DNA of 33,512 bases from the NCBI GenBank assembly GCA_015665265.1, contig JADFAM010000120.1:1-33512 (forward strand), in the 5' to 3' direction. A program made the position numbers and the translations under genes. Below, one piece after another: positions 16,239 through 24,865 of this stretch. The DNA is from Flavobacterium sp. Its GTDB lineage: Bacteria; Bacteroidota; Bacteroidia; Flavobacteriales; Flavobacteriaceae. The notes under the pieces were generated by a model. That model was not told where the DNA came from. It searched no databases and worked only from the letters and a program-made list of their open reading frames with translations. Numbering within the stretch: position 1 is the first letter of the stretch; every line of letters begins with the position of its first letter.

Positions 16239-17282
16239 TTAAAATTTTATTTGCTTCCCGTCTAGTGTGCCTCTATAGAATTGTTTATTTTTTATAAACA
16301 AGAGCTCTCCATAAGTCCCTTTTTTAATGCTAGAATCTACACCAAAAATTTTGTGATCATATAATTGAACAATCTCTTCATTAGAACAATGTCCAACAAC
16401 AATATGTTCTGAGTTTACTTGAGTTAAGATTTTTGAAATATCAGCATCTACTAAATTGTCATAGAAATACCCTCTATACCAAATTAAACTTTTTTTACCA
16501 TAGTAGGTTTTATAAAAATCAGTAGATTTCATTTCTTGTTTACTTCTTTCAATAGAAGACCTCATTATTTGATTAGTGTTGCTAATATCTATTCCATTTT
16601 CAGTAATAAATTCTTCAGAGACTCCTCCATGAACAAAAATGGAATTATTAATTTTAATAATGGTAGATTTTGAGCGCAACCACCTACCAATTATTGTTTG
16701 ATTACTATACAATTCATCATACGCTAGCCCAAGTAATTTAGAAGAAACCTTGTATCTGTCATGTACATATCTTAAATCTTTATGAAGCACCATATACTCA
16801 TGATTTCCTAAAAGAAAATGAAGACGTCCTCCGTTTTTTTTTGCCTGAATTTCCAATTTAAAAAGAAGCCATAGCATTTCATTAATTTTAGGACCTCTGT
16901 CAAAAACATCACCAACAATGACTAGATGACCTTTTCCAAAATTCCAATCTAAATTAGGGTCAATAATACCATTGTTTTTTAAGATCTCTACAGCCAAATC
17001 ATATTGCCCATGAATATCACTTAATGCAGCTATATTTTCAACATTTTTAAACATAGATTTTTGGGGAGTAAAAATGGTATCATACTGAGTAGGTTCTAGA
17101 ACTTTTGAAGTTACCACTCCATTAAGTATTTTTTTTTCAATGAGTTTGTTATTACTTATAAAAACATAAGGGCCATCAGAGAAATTAGTAAGATCTAAAA
17201 AAGGGTCATCAGTTTCTTGACTCGTAACAGATGTAATTGAGAAGATGGTTACAATAAAGATTATTAGATAGCTATTTTTCAT
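16239..17282 (-). CDS. Secreted calcineurin-like metallophosphoesterase (Shewanella-like phosphatase type)
   Basis: The 347-residue product has a signal peptide ending near TSQ (residues 20-22). All five PPP-type metal and catalytic motifs are visible: LSDIHGQYD (88-95), GDVFDRG (124-130), GNHEY (159-163), VHGG (217-220) and VGHCSNE (296-302). This spacing matches the PPP-like phosphatases of the Shewanella-like group, which are di-metal phosphoesterases acting on phosphopeptides or small phosphoesters. Secretion suggests nutrient scavenging or a periplasmic role. It converges on the Fur-family gene with a 19-base gap. Confidence 0.85.
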   Translation of the reverse strand: MKNSYLIIFIVTIFSITSVTSQETDDPFLDLTNFSDGPYVFISNNKLIEKKILNGVVTSKVLEPTQYDTIFTPQKSMFKNVENIAALSDIHGQYDLAVEILKNNGIIDPNLDWNFGKGHLVIVGDVFDRGPKINEMLWLLFKLEIQAKKNGGRLHFLLGNHEYMVLHKDLRYVHDRYKVSSKLLGLAYDELYSNQTIIGRWLRSKSTIIKINNSIFVHGGVSEEFITENGIDISNTNQIMRSSIERSKQEMKSTDFYKTYYGKKSLIWYRGYFYDNLVDADISKILTQVNSEHIVVGHCSNEEIVQLYDHKIFGVDSSIKKGTYGELLFIKNKQFYRGTLDGKQIKF

Positions 17283-17344
17283 GTAAGAAATTTACAAAAT
17301 AAAAAAGAAAGTATCGTGATTTTATGTTTTAATGGAGATTAGTT

Positions 17345-18244
17345 TTACCTCAAACCATTACTATCATACTTAGACATAAAACTCCAAACTAAATTAGAAG
17401 CATTTTGGCCTTGATACAATTCATTAAACCAGACATGGTCTCCGCCAATATATTTATAATGTTCAACAGATACTGAATTATCTCCTTGGTCATATACATA
17501 ATGTTCAATAGTCATTGCTCCTGTATTATCAATATTTACAATAGGTGTTGAAACCGTATTGTTAAAATTTATCCAATAGTCTAATGTACTTTGTACAGAA
17601 TTCCAATCATTACTCCCATTATAGGAAACAACACCATCAGAGGTTCCATGAAGATGTACTACTGGCATAGGATGACTGGTAGGTCCTGTACAGTTTAACA
17701 TGGTTCCAGAAACAGATGCCACCGCAGCAATTAAATCACTTTTATAATTCGCAAGCCCGTATGCCATCATGCCTCCGTTTGAGTATCCCGCAGCATAAAT
17801 TCTTTCCATATCTAGATTATACTGAGACGAAATCTCACTAATCATAGCCTCCACAAATCCTACATCATCAGCAGTACTTTTATTGTCTCCACCTGTTGGG
17901 CAAGGATTCCAATGGGAAGAGCCATCTAAACAACTACCTTGGGGATAGACTAAAATAAAAGTGTCAGCTTCTGCCAATGAGCGCATATCTGCTTCTTGCA
18001 TAAATTGACTTGCACTTCCTCCAAAACCGTGAAATTTAAGTAGGAGAGGAACTGCAGAGGTTCCATCATATGAATTTGGGACATATATAATATATTCTCT
18101 ATTCATACCGTCATGAACTAAAGTTTGTACATTAGTATTTAAATAGCACTCATCTGAATTATAATCACCATCCTTGCCGTCATCATTCTTACAACTACTG
18201 ATAACTAATATTAGAAGAGTAAAACTTAAAAGAATTTTTTTCAT
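17345..18244 (-). CDS. Lipoprotein esterase of the PHB-depolymerase / feruloyl-esterase family
   Basis: The 299-residue product has a lipoprotein signal ending VISSC (Cys18) and an Asp-rich linker. The catalytic domain has KFHGFGGSASQF (oxyanion region, 70-81), VYPQG (99-103), HWNPCP (111-116), the nucleophile elbow GYSNGGM (153-159, Ser155), the acid in HGTSDGVV (Asp203) and GGDHVWF (His270). This is the LpqC/PHB-depolymerase pattern, also found in carbohydrate esterase family 1. It probably removes an ester from a polymer or glycan outside the cell; the substrate is unknown. The gene begins 62 bases upstream of the metallophosphatase end-to-start gap, in the same direction, so co-transcription is possible. 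Confidence 0.85.
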   Translation of the reverse strand: MKKILLSFTLLILVISSCKNDDGKDGDYNSDECYLNTNVQTLVHDGMNREYIIYVPNSYDGTSAVPLLLKFHGFGGSASQFMQEADMRSLAEADTFILVYPQGSCLDGSSHWNPCPTGGDNKSTADDVGFVEAMISEISSQYNLDMERIYAAGYSNGGMMAYGLANYKSDLIAAVASVSGTMLNCTGPTSHPMPVVHLHGTSDGVVSYNGSNDWNSVQSTLDYWINFNNTVSTPIVNIDNTGAMTIEHYVYDQGDNSVSVEHYKYIGGDHVWFNELYQGQNASNLVWSFMSKYDSNGLR

Positions 18245-18265
18245 AATGGTTTTATAAAAATTTAT

Positions 18266-19414
18266 TTAAATCGAAAATTCAACCACTAATTTCTGCAACA
18301 TCACCACACACTTATCAAGTTGTTCTTGTGTGGTATATTCATTAGCCCTATGTGCTTGCTCTATAGAGCCTGGACCACAGATAATACTTTGGTAGCCAGC
18401 CTCATGAAATTGTCCTGCCTCTGCAGCATAAGAAACAGTTTTCCACGAATTTTGACCAGAAATCTTTTGAGTTAATGCAACAATATCATCTGCTAATTTA
18501 GTGTCTAGTGCTGGTACTGGTGGGTGAACAAATGTGTTGGTAATGGAAAAATCAGGAAAGCGTTTTCTAACCTCTAGCTCACGTTCTTTACAAAACGAAA
18601 AATAATCATTAAAAATAGCTTTAATATCATCTTTTGGAATTACGCGTACATCCCATTCAAAACGTGTATAGTCAGCAACAATGTTTGTAGCTACGCCTCC
18701 ACTTATTTGTCCAACATGTAAGGTAGAATGAGGAGGTTTAAATCGGTGATCTTGGGTAGCTTGAGATAATTCTTTCATCTTATTTTCTAACCATATAATA
18801 AGGCGTGTACTTTCATGAATAGCACTTATCTCTTTATGAATTCCACTACTATGACCAGCAGAACCATTTACTTCGGTTAGTACATAACATACCCCTTTTT
18901 TTCCAATCACAGGCTCTAGAGATGAAGGTTCTCCAATAATGGCATATTTAGCATTTTCAGAATAGGTTTTTTTGATGTGCTCTATAAGCTCTGGAGCTGC
19001 TAAACACCCAATTTCTTCATCATAACTAAAAGCAAAATAAATGGGTTTTTTTAAATCTGCCTTAACTAAAGTAGGCAATGAAGCTAAGCAACAGGCAATA
19101 AAACCTTTCATATCTGCACTTCCTCTTCCAAATAGTTTACCGTCTTTTTTAGTAAGTATGAATGGATCAGAATCCCAAGATTGTCCTTTAACTGGAACTA
19201 CATCTGTATGGCCAGATAATATCACACCACCGTCTACAGAAGGTCCAATTCTACAATGCAAAGAAGCTTTAGTTTTTTCTTCATTAGGCACTAGAGTAGT
19301 TGCTATTCCAAAGGGTTCAATATAGTTTTGTATCCAATGAATAATTTCAAGATTATGATCCCCTCCTAATACTGGAAAACTTACCAATTTCGCTAAAATA
19401 TCTTCTACTTTCAT
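18266..19414 (-). CDS. M20-family N-acyl-amino-acid deacetylase (ArgE-like)
   Basis: The start is taken at the ATG at 19414; a TTG at 19429 would add five residues. ArgE/DapE/CPG2-family di-zinc amidase motifs are present (numbering from the TTG frame): SGHTDVVPV (72-80, His and first metal), GRGSADMKG (101-109, bridging Asp), YDEEIGC (136-142, catalytic Glu), and a late ICGPGSIEQAHRANE. This is the layout of acetylornithine deacetylase. In context the likely substrate is N-acetyl-L-glutamate: the gene sits 1 base after a YfcC-type transporter gene and divergent from the DgcN/DgcA-like pair, whose product would be N-acetyl-L-Glu. A role in arginine synthesis is the alternative, but no other arg genes are nearby. 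Confidence 0.82.
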   Translation of the reverse strand: MKVEDILAKLVSFPVLGGDHNLEIIHWIQNYIEPFGIATTLVPNEEKTKASLHCRIGPSVDGGVILSGHTDVVPVKGQSWDSDPFILTKKDGKLFGRGSADMKGFIACCLASLPTLVKADLKKPIYFAFSYDEEIGCLAAPELIEHIKKTYSENAKYAIIGEPSSLEPVIGKKGVCYVLTEVNGSAGHSSGIHKEISAIHESTRLIIWLENKMKELSQATQDHRFKPPHSTLHVGQISGGVATNIVADYTRFEWDVRVIPKDDIKAIFNDYFSFCKERELEVRKRFPDFSITNTFVHPPVPALDTKLADDIVALTQKISGQNSWKTVSYAAEAGQFHEAGYQSIICGPGSIEQAHRANEYTTQEQLDKCVVMLQKLVVEFSI

Positions 19415-19415
19415 A

Positions 19416-20804
19416 TTATTGATATCCAATAGTTACTGCTACAATTAAAGAGATGGCCGAGAGCAAAAATACAAGTACTGCCACCGGAAAAATAAAACGG
19501 AGCCATTTATCTAATGGTACACGACACATACTTAACATGGCAATTAATCCACCAAGAGTTGGGTTTATAAGGTTAGAAATTCCATCACCAATTTGAAACG
19601 CTAAAATAGTTGTTTGCCTTGTAAGTCCAATAACTTCTCCAAGAGGTAACATCACAGGAAGGGTAGCTAGTGCTTGGCCGCTTCCAGAAGGAATAAAAAA
19701 GTTGATGATACTTTGAGAAATAGACATTCCAATAGCAGATAAATACAAAGGCAATGTTTTTAACACCTCAGATAAATGAAAAGAAATGGTATCACTAATG
19801 TGGCCCATTTCCATCAATACTTTAATGGTGGTTGCAAAACCAACCATAAATGCTCCAGGAGCTACGTAGGCAACAGATTTCAGAACGGTTTCACTTAGTT
19901 TATTACCTTTCATTCCTCCTATTATTCCAGAAGCAATGGTCACCATTAAAAAGATGGCAGATATTTCGTTGATATACCAATTTAGATTAAAAACACCATA
20001 TAAAATAGCACCTAAACCTATAATGAAAGTACTTATGACCAACCAATTATTTATTGAAATGGAATACTCTGTTAAAGGTTTAGAAAGTACAATTCCATCC
20101 TCATTTAACCCTTTTCCAAGCCTGTTCTCGGGATTCTTAGAAATTCTCTTTAGGTATCTAACATTGTAAAAGGCTAAAAAACTTAGTGCAGAAAAACACA
20201 AGATACTTCTTAGTAAGGCTCCAGAAAATAAAGGCAATTCTCCAATTTTATGACCAATACCAACGGTATATGGGTTTATGGGAGAAAGTCCAAAACCAAT
20301 GGTTACCGCACCAACAGATATGCCTGCAGCCAATACCAAGTCACCACCAAGCGCTAAACTTACCACAGCTGCAATAGGGATTAGTGCAATATTATGTTCA
20401 TATCCAACAAAAATCCCCATAGCTCCGTATATGAAAGTCATGAGAACAACTGCTAAGTATTTTTTTTCTCTTCCTATTTTGTGAACAAAAGTTCCCACTG
20501 CGTTTTCTATGGCCTTGGTTTCTTCCATCACACCGAACATAATTCCTCCAGAAAACACTACAAACATCACCTCTATTGCCGCTTTAAATCCTAAAGGGAT
20601 GGCTTTAAACATTTGTAAAAAACCAATAGGTGTGCTTGGAATAATACTATAAGATCCAGGAATAACTCTATTTCTTCCCTCTATTAACACACGTTTAAAT
20701 TCGCCTGCAGGGATGATATAGGTTAATAAGGTTACAAAAACAATGATTAGAAACAGCATGGTTACCGCATGCGGAATTCGTTCGTACCAATGGGTTGTTT
20801 TCAT
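19416..20804 (-). CDS. YfcC-family transporter, candidate amino-acid or dicarboxylate uptake
   Basis: The 462-residue inner-membrane protein has about twelve hydrophobic segments. Family features include IPAGEF near residue 32, SGGIMFGVMEETKAI near 90, GYEHNIALIPI near 135 and GLSPINPYTVGIG near 175. SQSIINFFIPSGSGQA near 370, and INPTLGGLIAM near the C-terminus, repeat the same turn-helix signature. YfcC proteins belong to the DcuC/ion-transporter group and are annotated as C4-dicarboxylate or arginine/ornithine-antiporter-like. The gene is upstream of the deacetylase gene with a 1-base gap. It is divergent from dgcN, so D-glutamate or an N-acylated amino acid is a sensible candidate substrate (inference). 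Confidence 0.8.
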   Translation of the reverse strand: MKTTHWYERIPHAVTMLFLIIVFVTLLTYIIPAGEFKRVLIEGRNRVIPGSYSIIPSTPIGFLQMFKAIPLGFKAAIEVMFVVFSGGIMFGVMEETKAIENAVGTFVHKIGREKKYLAVVLMTFIYGAMGIFVGYEHNIALIPIAAVVSLALGGDLVLAAGISVGAVTIGFGLSPINPYTVGIGHKIGELPLFSGALLRSILCFSALSFLAFYNVRYLKRISKNPENRLGKGLNEDGIVLSKPLTEYSISINNWLVISTFIIGLGAILYGVFNLNWYINEISAIFLMVTIASGIIGGMKGNKLSETVLKSVAYVAPGAFMVGFATTIKVLMEMGHISDTISFHLSEVLKTLPLYLSAIGMSISQSIINFFIPSGSGQALATLPVMLPLGEVIGLTRQTTILAFQIGDGISNLINPTLGGLIAMLSMCRVPLDKWLRFIFPVAVLVFLLSAISLIVAVTIGYQ

Positions 20805-20922
20805 AGATGAAATTGTAGAAAATAAAAGTGTCTAAAATAGTGGTTTTTTTTAGAATCATGTATTTTAAACAGGGGTTAATTTTTTGGGAGCATATTTTCT
20901 TAAAAACTAAAAAGATATTTTA

Positions 20923-20939
20923 ACAAAAACATTTTTTGT
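20923..20939. promoter_or_regulatory. 17-base palindrome in the yfcC/dgcN divergent region
   Basis: ACAAAAA-CAT-TTTTTGT is a perfect inverted repeat with 7-base arms, about 90 bases upstream of dgcN and 120 upstream of yfcC. It could be an operator shared by the two divergent transcripts. The 226-base region is AT-rich, which raises the chance of coincidental palindromes. Confidence 0.3.
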
Positions 20940-21030
20940 ACGTATTTATCTTTTTGTAAATAACTTTTTAAAGACTAAGTAAGATTTATAAAAAATGTTT
21001 TTTTACTTTTCAGTGATAAAAAAGCTTTAA

Positions 21031-22080
21031 ATGATGAAAAACGTACTTATAGCTACAGACAACTTGTTTTTAACAAACCATGCCAAAACAGCCCATGGTT
21101 TATTAAGAGGGTCTAAACGCTTTCATGTGCTAGCAGTTCTAGATGAAGAAAATAAATATGCAGATGCAGGAGAACTTCTAGACGGCAACCATAGAAATAT
21201 TCCTATACTTGGCACTGTAGATGAAGCCATTAAACAATTTAAAACCATAGACTATTTAGTAGTGGGGGTAGCTACCGTAGGTGGTATATTATCTGAATCT
21301 CTTTTGCAAATTATTAGACAGGCTATCAGCAACGGCATAGGCATAGTAAATGGCCTACATGACCAGCTTCAAGAACGCAAAGACATTGCCCTATTAGCCA
21401 GCCAGAACAGGGTAGAACTAATAGACATTAGAAAACCAAAAATACCTAAAGAACTGCATTTTTGGTCTGGGGATATTTTTAAGGTACAGGCACCAATTGT
21501 TGCTTTTTTAGCCATGGATTGTGCCATGGGAAAACGTACAACAGCCAACTTAGTTTTAGAAGAATGCTTACAACAAAAGCAAAATGCCCACATGATTTAT
21601 ACTGGTCAAACCGGCTGGATGCAAGGGCATAAATATGGGTTTATTTTTGACTCTACCTTAAATGATTTTGTTTCAGGAGAATTAGAGCATGCCATTACAA
21701 GTTGTTGGAAAGAAGCCACTCCAGATGTAATTATTTTAGAGGGGCAATCTAGTTTAAGAAATCCAAGTGGTCCTTGCGGCTTAGAATTTATTGTTTCAGG
21801 AAATGCAACCCAAGTGGTACTTATTCATGCTCCGAAAAAAAAATATTTTGATAATGATCCTCTTTGGGGAAAAATTCCTTCAGTAGCATCAGAAATTGAC
21901 ATCATAGAAAAATTTGGCGCTACAGTTATAGCCGTAGCTTTAAACACCTCTGGTCTTAGCAAACAAGAAGCACTAAGTTATAAAGCTAGCTACCAAAAAA
22001 CCTTAGATATTCCGGTTGTGTTACCCTTGGAAGAAGGTGTTAAAAAAATTGTTTCAGAAATAAAAGGCTTGTCATTATGA
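21031..22080 (+). CDS. dgcN: DUF1611 family, D-glutamate N-acetyltransferase DgcN-like
   Basis: The 349-residue product has an N-terminal Rossmann-like domain (GTVDEAIK at 61-68, VVGVATVGGIL at 77-87) and a C-terminal P-loop domain with AMDCAMGKRTTANL (161-174). YTGQTGWMQG, ILEGQSSLRNPSGPCG and a late ALNTSGLS also match the DUF1611 family. DgcN of marine Pseudoalteromonas acetylates D-glutamate to N-acetyl-D-Glu. The assignment here rests on family match plus coupling to a DgcA-like racemase gene: the stop overlaps the next start as ATGA (22077-22080). Older annotations call this family 'NAD-dependent epimerase-like DUF1611'. Met2 at 21034 is an equally possible start. Confidence 0.8.
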   Translation: MMKNVLIATDNLFLTNHAKTAHGLLRGSKRFHVLAVLDEENKYADAGELLDGNHRNIPILGTVDEAIKQFKTIDYLVVGVATVGGILSESLLQIIRQAISNGIGIVNGLHDQLQERKDIALLASQNRVELIDIRKPKIPKELHFWSGDIFKVQAPIVAFLAMDCAMGKRTTANLVLEECLQQKQNAHMIYTGQTGWMQGHKYGFIFDSTLNDFVSGELEHAITSCWKEATPDVIILEGQSSLRNPSGPCGLEFIVSGNATQVVLIHAPKKKYFDNDPLWGKIPSVASEIDIIEKFGATVIAVALNTSGLSKQEALSYKASYQKTLDIPVVLPLEEGVKKIVSEIKGLSL

Positions 22081-23147
22081 AGATAAAAAAAATTGAATTT
22101 TTTTCAAAAAACTTAGCACTTACAAAACCCTATACCATTGCCTATAAAACCATTTCAGAGGTAGAAAATGTGTTTTTACTTATTACTTTAGAAAATGGTG
22201 TTGTGGGCGTTGGATCATCTAATCCAGACTTAGAAGTTGTAGGAGAATCCCCTTCAGATGTTTTAAAAAACTGCCAATCGGGGTATTTTCAAAAATTTAT
22301 TGGTAAACAGATCCAACATTTTAGAGCTATAATTTTTGAAATAGGAAAAGCATTTCCAGATAAGCCAGGTACCCTAGTACTTTGGGATATAGCTCTTCAC
22401 GATGCTTTTGCCAAATTTTTAGAAATTCCTGTAGCAGCAATATACGGGCAACATCATTATACACTTCCAACCTCAGTAACTATAGGTATTATGAATGTTG
22501 CAGATACAGTAAAAGAGGCGGAAGAGTATGTAAAACAAGGGTTTAAGGTGTTAAAAGTTAAAACAGGGCAAGAAGTAGAAGTAGATATTGAGCGAATTAA
22601 AAAAGTAAATGAGAAATTTAGAAACATAAAAATAAGAGTAGATGCCAACCAAGGATATGAGATTAAAGATTTAGAAAAATTTATAAAGGCTACCCATACT
22701 TTAGGCTTAGAAATTATAGAACAACCTTTACTGGTAGGTAAAGAAAATGAGTTGGCTGCAATAGACCCATATTATCGCAGTATTTTAGTAGCCGATGAAA
22801 GTTTAAAGAATAGTAACAGTGCCATCAATTTTGCACCTTCTCCACAACCCTTTGGTATTTTCAATATTAAATTAATGAAATGTGGAGGTCTTTTAGCAGC
22901 ACAAGAAATAGCTACCATTGCTAAGGCAGGAGGCATCAATTTATTTTGGGGATGTAATGATGAAAGCATTGTAAGTATTACAGCAGCTTTACATATAGCA
23001 TTTGCCTCTGCCAATACTAAATATTTAGACCTAGACGGTAGCTTAGATCTTGCAGAAGATATTGTAACAGGTGGTTTTATACTTAAAGATGGTTTAATGA
23101 GTATTTCAGACAAACCAGGCTTGGGTGTAGAACTAATGCCAAGGTAA
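22077..23147 (+). CDS. dgcA: Enolase-superfamily epimerase, N-acetyl-D-glutamate racemase DgcA-like
   Basis: The 356-residue product has the muconate-lactonizing/dipeptide-epimerase layout. The first acid/base Lys pair is in LKVKTG (Lys160, Lys162). The Mg ligands are Asp189 (VDANQG), Glu215 (EQPL) and Asp240 (ADES), and the second acid/base Lys is in NIKLMKCGG (Lys265 or Lys268). Lys bases on both faces are what a 1,1-proton-transfer racemase or epimerase needs. The related L-Ala-D/L-Glu epimerase acts on peptidoglycan dipeptides, and that is the main alternative. Four-base ATGA overlap with the DgcN-like gene favours N-acetyl-D-Glu to N-acetyl-L-Glu conversion. Confidence 0.82.
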   Translation: MKIKKIEFFSKNLALTKPYTIAYKTISEVENVFLLITLENGVVGVGSSNPDLEVVGESPSDVLKNCQSGYFQKFIGKQIQHFRAIIFEIGKAFPDKPGTLVLWDIALHDAFAKFLEIPVAAIYGQHHYTLPTSVTIGIMNVADTVKEAEEYVKQGFKVLKVKTGQEVEVDIERIKKVNEKFRNIKIRVDANQGYEIKDLEKFIKATHTLGLEIIEQPLLVGKENELAAIDPYYRSILVADESLKNSNSAINFAPSPQPFGIFNIKLMKCGGLLAAQEIATIAKAGGINLFWGCNDESIVSITAALHIAFASANTKYLDLDGSLDLAEDIVTGGFILKDGLMSISDKPGLGVELMPR

Positions 23148-23260
23148 TATGATCAAAATAAATAGTTAAAATGAAGATTTATAGACCTGCTTTTTTGTTG
23201 CTATGAATTTGTGTATTTTATATTTCTTGACTCAAGCTCCTAAAAAAAAGTATAGACAGT

Positions 23261-24778
23261 TTATTGATATTCTTTTGGTCTTAGTAGCTTTTTGTTAAAT
23301 AGAAATCTTACAAGAGAAATACTAGCAAAAATAATGATGAAAAGAGCTGGAAAGCCTCCAAGTAATGATAGAATTCTTATACCATCTAATCCTTTTGTTG
23401 AGAGCATGATATAGGTTAAGCTTCCAATAATAAGTCCCCAAATAATTTTTATATAGATTGAAGCTTCTTGAGTTGGATTATTGTTTTCTTTTTCAGACAT
23501 CGCACTCATTGCAGAAATATTTGAGTCTGCAGCAGTTACGTATGAAATGTATATTAAAACCAATGATATTGGAATGGTAATTTTACTAAATCCTATTTTA
23601 TGAAGCATGCCATACATGACGGATTCTTCTCCTTTTAAGGTCATGGTTTCAAAGAGCAGGTTCTCACTAATTAAATTAGCATGAAGTGTAGCTCCACTAA
23701 AAATTGAAATCCAGACAATAGCAAATATAGACGGAAGAATTAAGTTGTAATTAATGTATTGTCTAACCGTATAACCTCTTGATATTTTTCCTAGGAATAG
23801 GGCTGCAATTGGCGCCCAGGCAAACCAATTTGCCCAATAGAAAATACTCCAATCATATGTCCATGATTCTGTTATTTCTGAACCCATATTTAGACTTCTT
23901 TGAGGAAAAGTAACGAAGTATTCTGTTAATCCGGAAAAGGCAATTTTCAAAATATCTACAGGATAGCTAACAAAGAAAATAAAAATTGCAAGCAGTATGA
24001 ATCCTACGATGTTAATTGTTGAGAGCCATTTTATCCCTTTTTGTAAACCACTTATTGCCGAAAGAATAAAGCTAGCAATAATAAAGGCACCCACACAACC
24101 AATTAGTAAGTTAGATTTTGGAATATTAAATATTTCATCTAACCCTCCAGTAATTGAATAAATACCCGCTCCCAGAGATGCAGACATTCCTAGAACTATA
24201 CTGTAAAGACAAATTACGTCAATAATACTTTTAACTATTTTATTGCTGCTTCCCTCCTTTAATGGAATCAAAGAAGCCACGCTAAATTTTCTTTTTAAAT
24301 TATAAAATGATAACGCAAAAACCAACCCCGCCAGACAGTAAATTGCATAGGGGGTAAAAGACCAATGCATAAACATGGTAGACATAGAAAAACTCTTAGA
24401 CGCATCAGAAACAGGGCTTATTGATGAAATGGGTGGGTTTGCATAATGAAAAAGAGGTTCTGCACATCCCCAAAGAAGAATGCCTGTAGCTATAGTAGTA
24501 CAAGTACTTATGGCAAACCACTTAGATTTGCTTAATAGAGGTTGCGCATTTTTGCCACCAATCTTCACCTTAGCAATTGGAGAAAAGTACGTGATTAGTA
24601 AAAGAACTAGAAAGAAAAAGCTACTCCAAGAAAATAAAAAACCAACGTTTTCTAATATCCAAGTATTCAATCCTGTGATGCTTGAAGAAAATAAATCATT
24701 GTTAATTTGACTGAATAGAATTGTACAGAGAATAAGCAATAATGGTGGGTAGAAAACATTTTTTCTAAGATTATTCAT
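23261..24778 (-). CDS. BCCT-family transporter (betaine/carnitine/choline type)
   Basis: The 505-residue product has twelve predicted membrane segments. The family signature WSIFYWANWFAWAP followed by FLGKISRGYTVRQY is present near residues 305-335, and GILLWGCAEPLFHYANPP near residue 100 matches the helix-3 region. Aromatic residues of the first motif form the trimethylammonium-binding box in BetP/CaiT-type carriers. Members take up glycine betaine, choline, carnitine or DMSP by Na+ or H+ symport or exchange. There is no long charged C-terminal osmosensor tail as in BetP, so a nutrient role is as likely as osmoprotection. The gene is a single unit, separated by 87 bases from the PhoX gene and convergent with dgcA. 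Confidence 0.88.
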   Translation of the reverse strand: MNNLRKNVFYPPLLLILCTILFSQINNDLFSSSITGLNTWILENVGFLFSWSSFFFLVLLLITYFSPIAKVKIGGKNAQPLLSKSKWFAISTCTTIATGILLWGCAEPLFHYANPPISSISPVSDASKSFSMSTMFMHWSFTPYAIYCLAGLVFALSFYNLKRKFSVASLIPLKEGSSNKIVKSIIDVICLYSIVLGMSASLGAGIYSITGGLDEIFNIPKSNLLIGCVGAFIIASFILSAISGLQKGIKWLSTINIVGFILLAIFIFFVSYPVDILKIAFSGLTEYFVTFPQRSLNMGSEITESWTYDWSIFYWANWFAWAPIAALFLGKISRGYTVRQYINYNLILPSIFAIVWISIFSGATLHANLISENLLFETMTLKGEESVMYGMLHKIGFSKITIPISLVLIYISYVTAADSNISAMSAMSEKENNNPTQEASIYIKIIWGLIIGSLTYIMLSTKGLDGIRILSLLGGFPALFIIIFASISLVRFLFNKKLLRPKEYQ

Positions 24779-24865
24779 GCTTGTTTTTTCTCGAAGAACT
24801 CATTATGTATTAGAGAAAGTTCTTGTGTTACTTTTTAGGATGTTTTAAAAGTAATCAAAAAATTA

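Noticed and set aside
22772..23113. 113-residue open frame antisense to dgcA
   Set aside because: It lies wholly inside the enolase-superfamily gene, whose active-site motifs are intact; a shadow frame with no recognisable domain.
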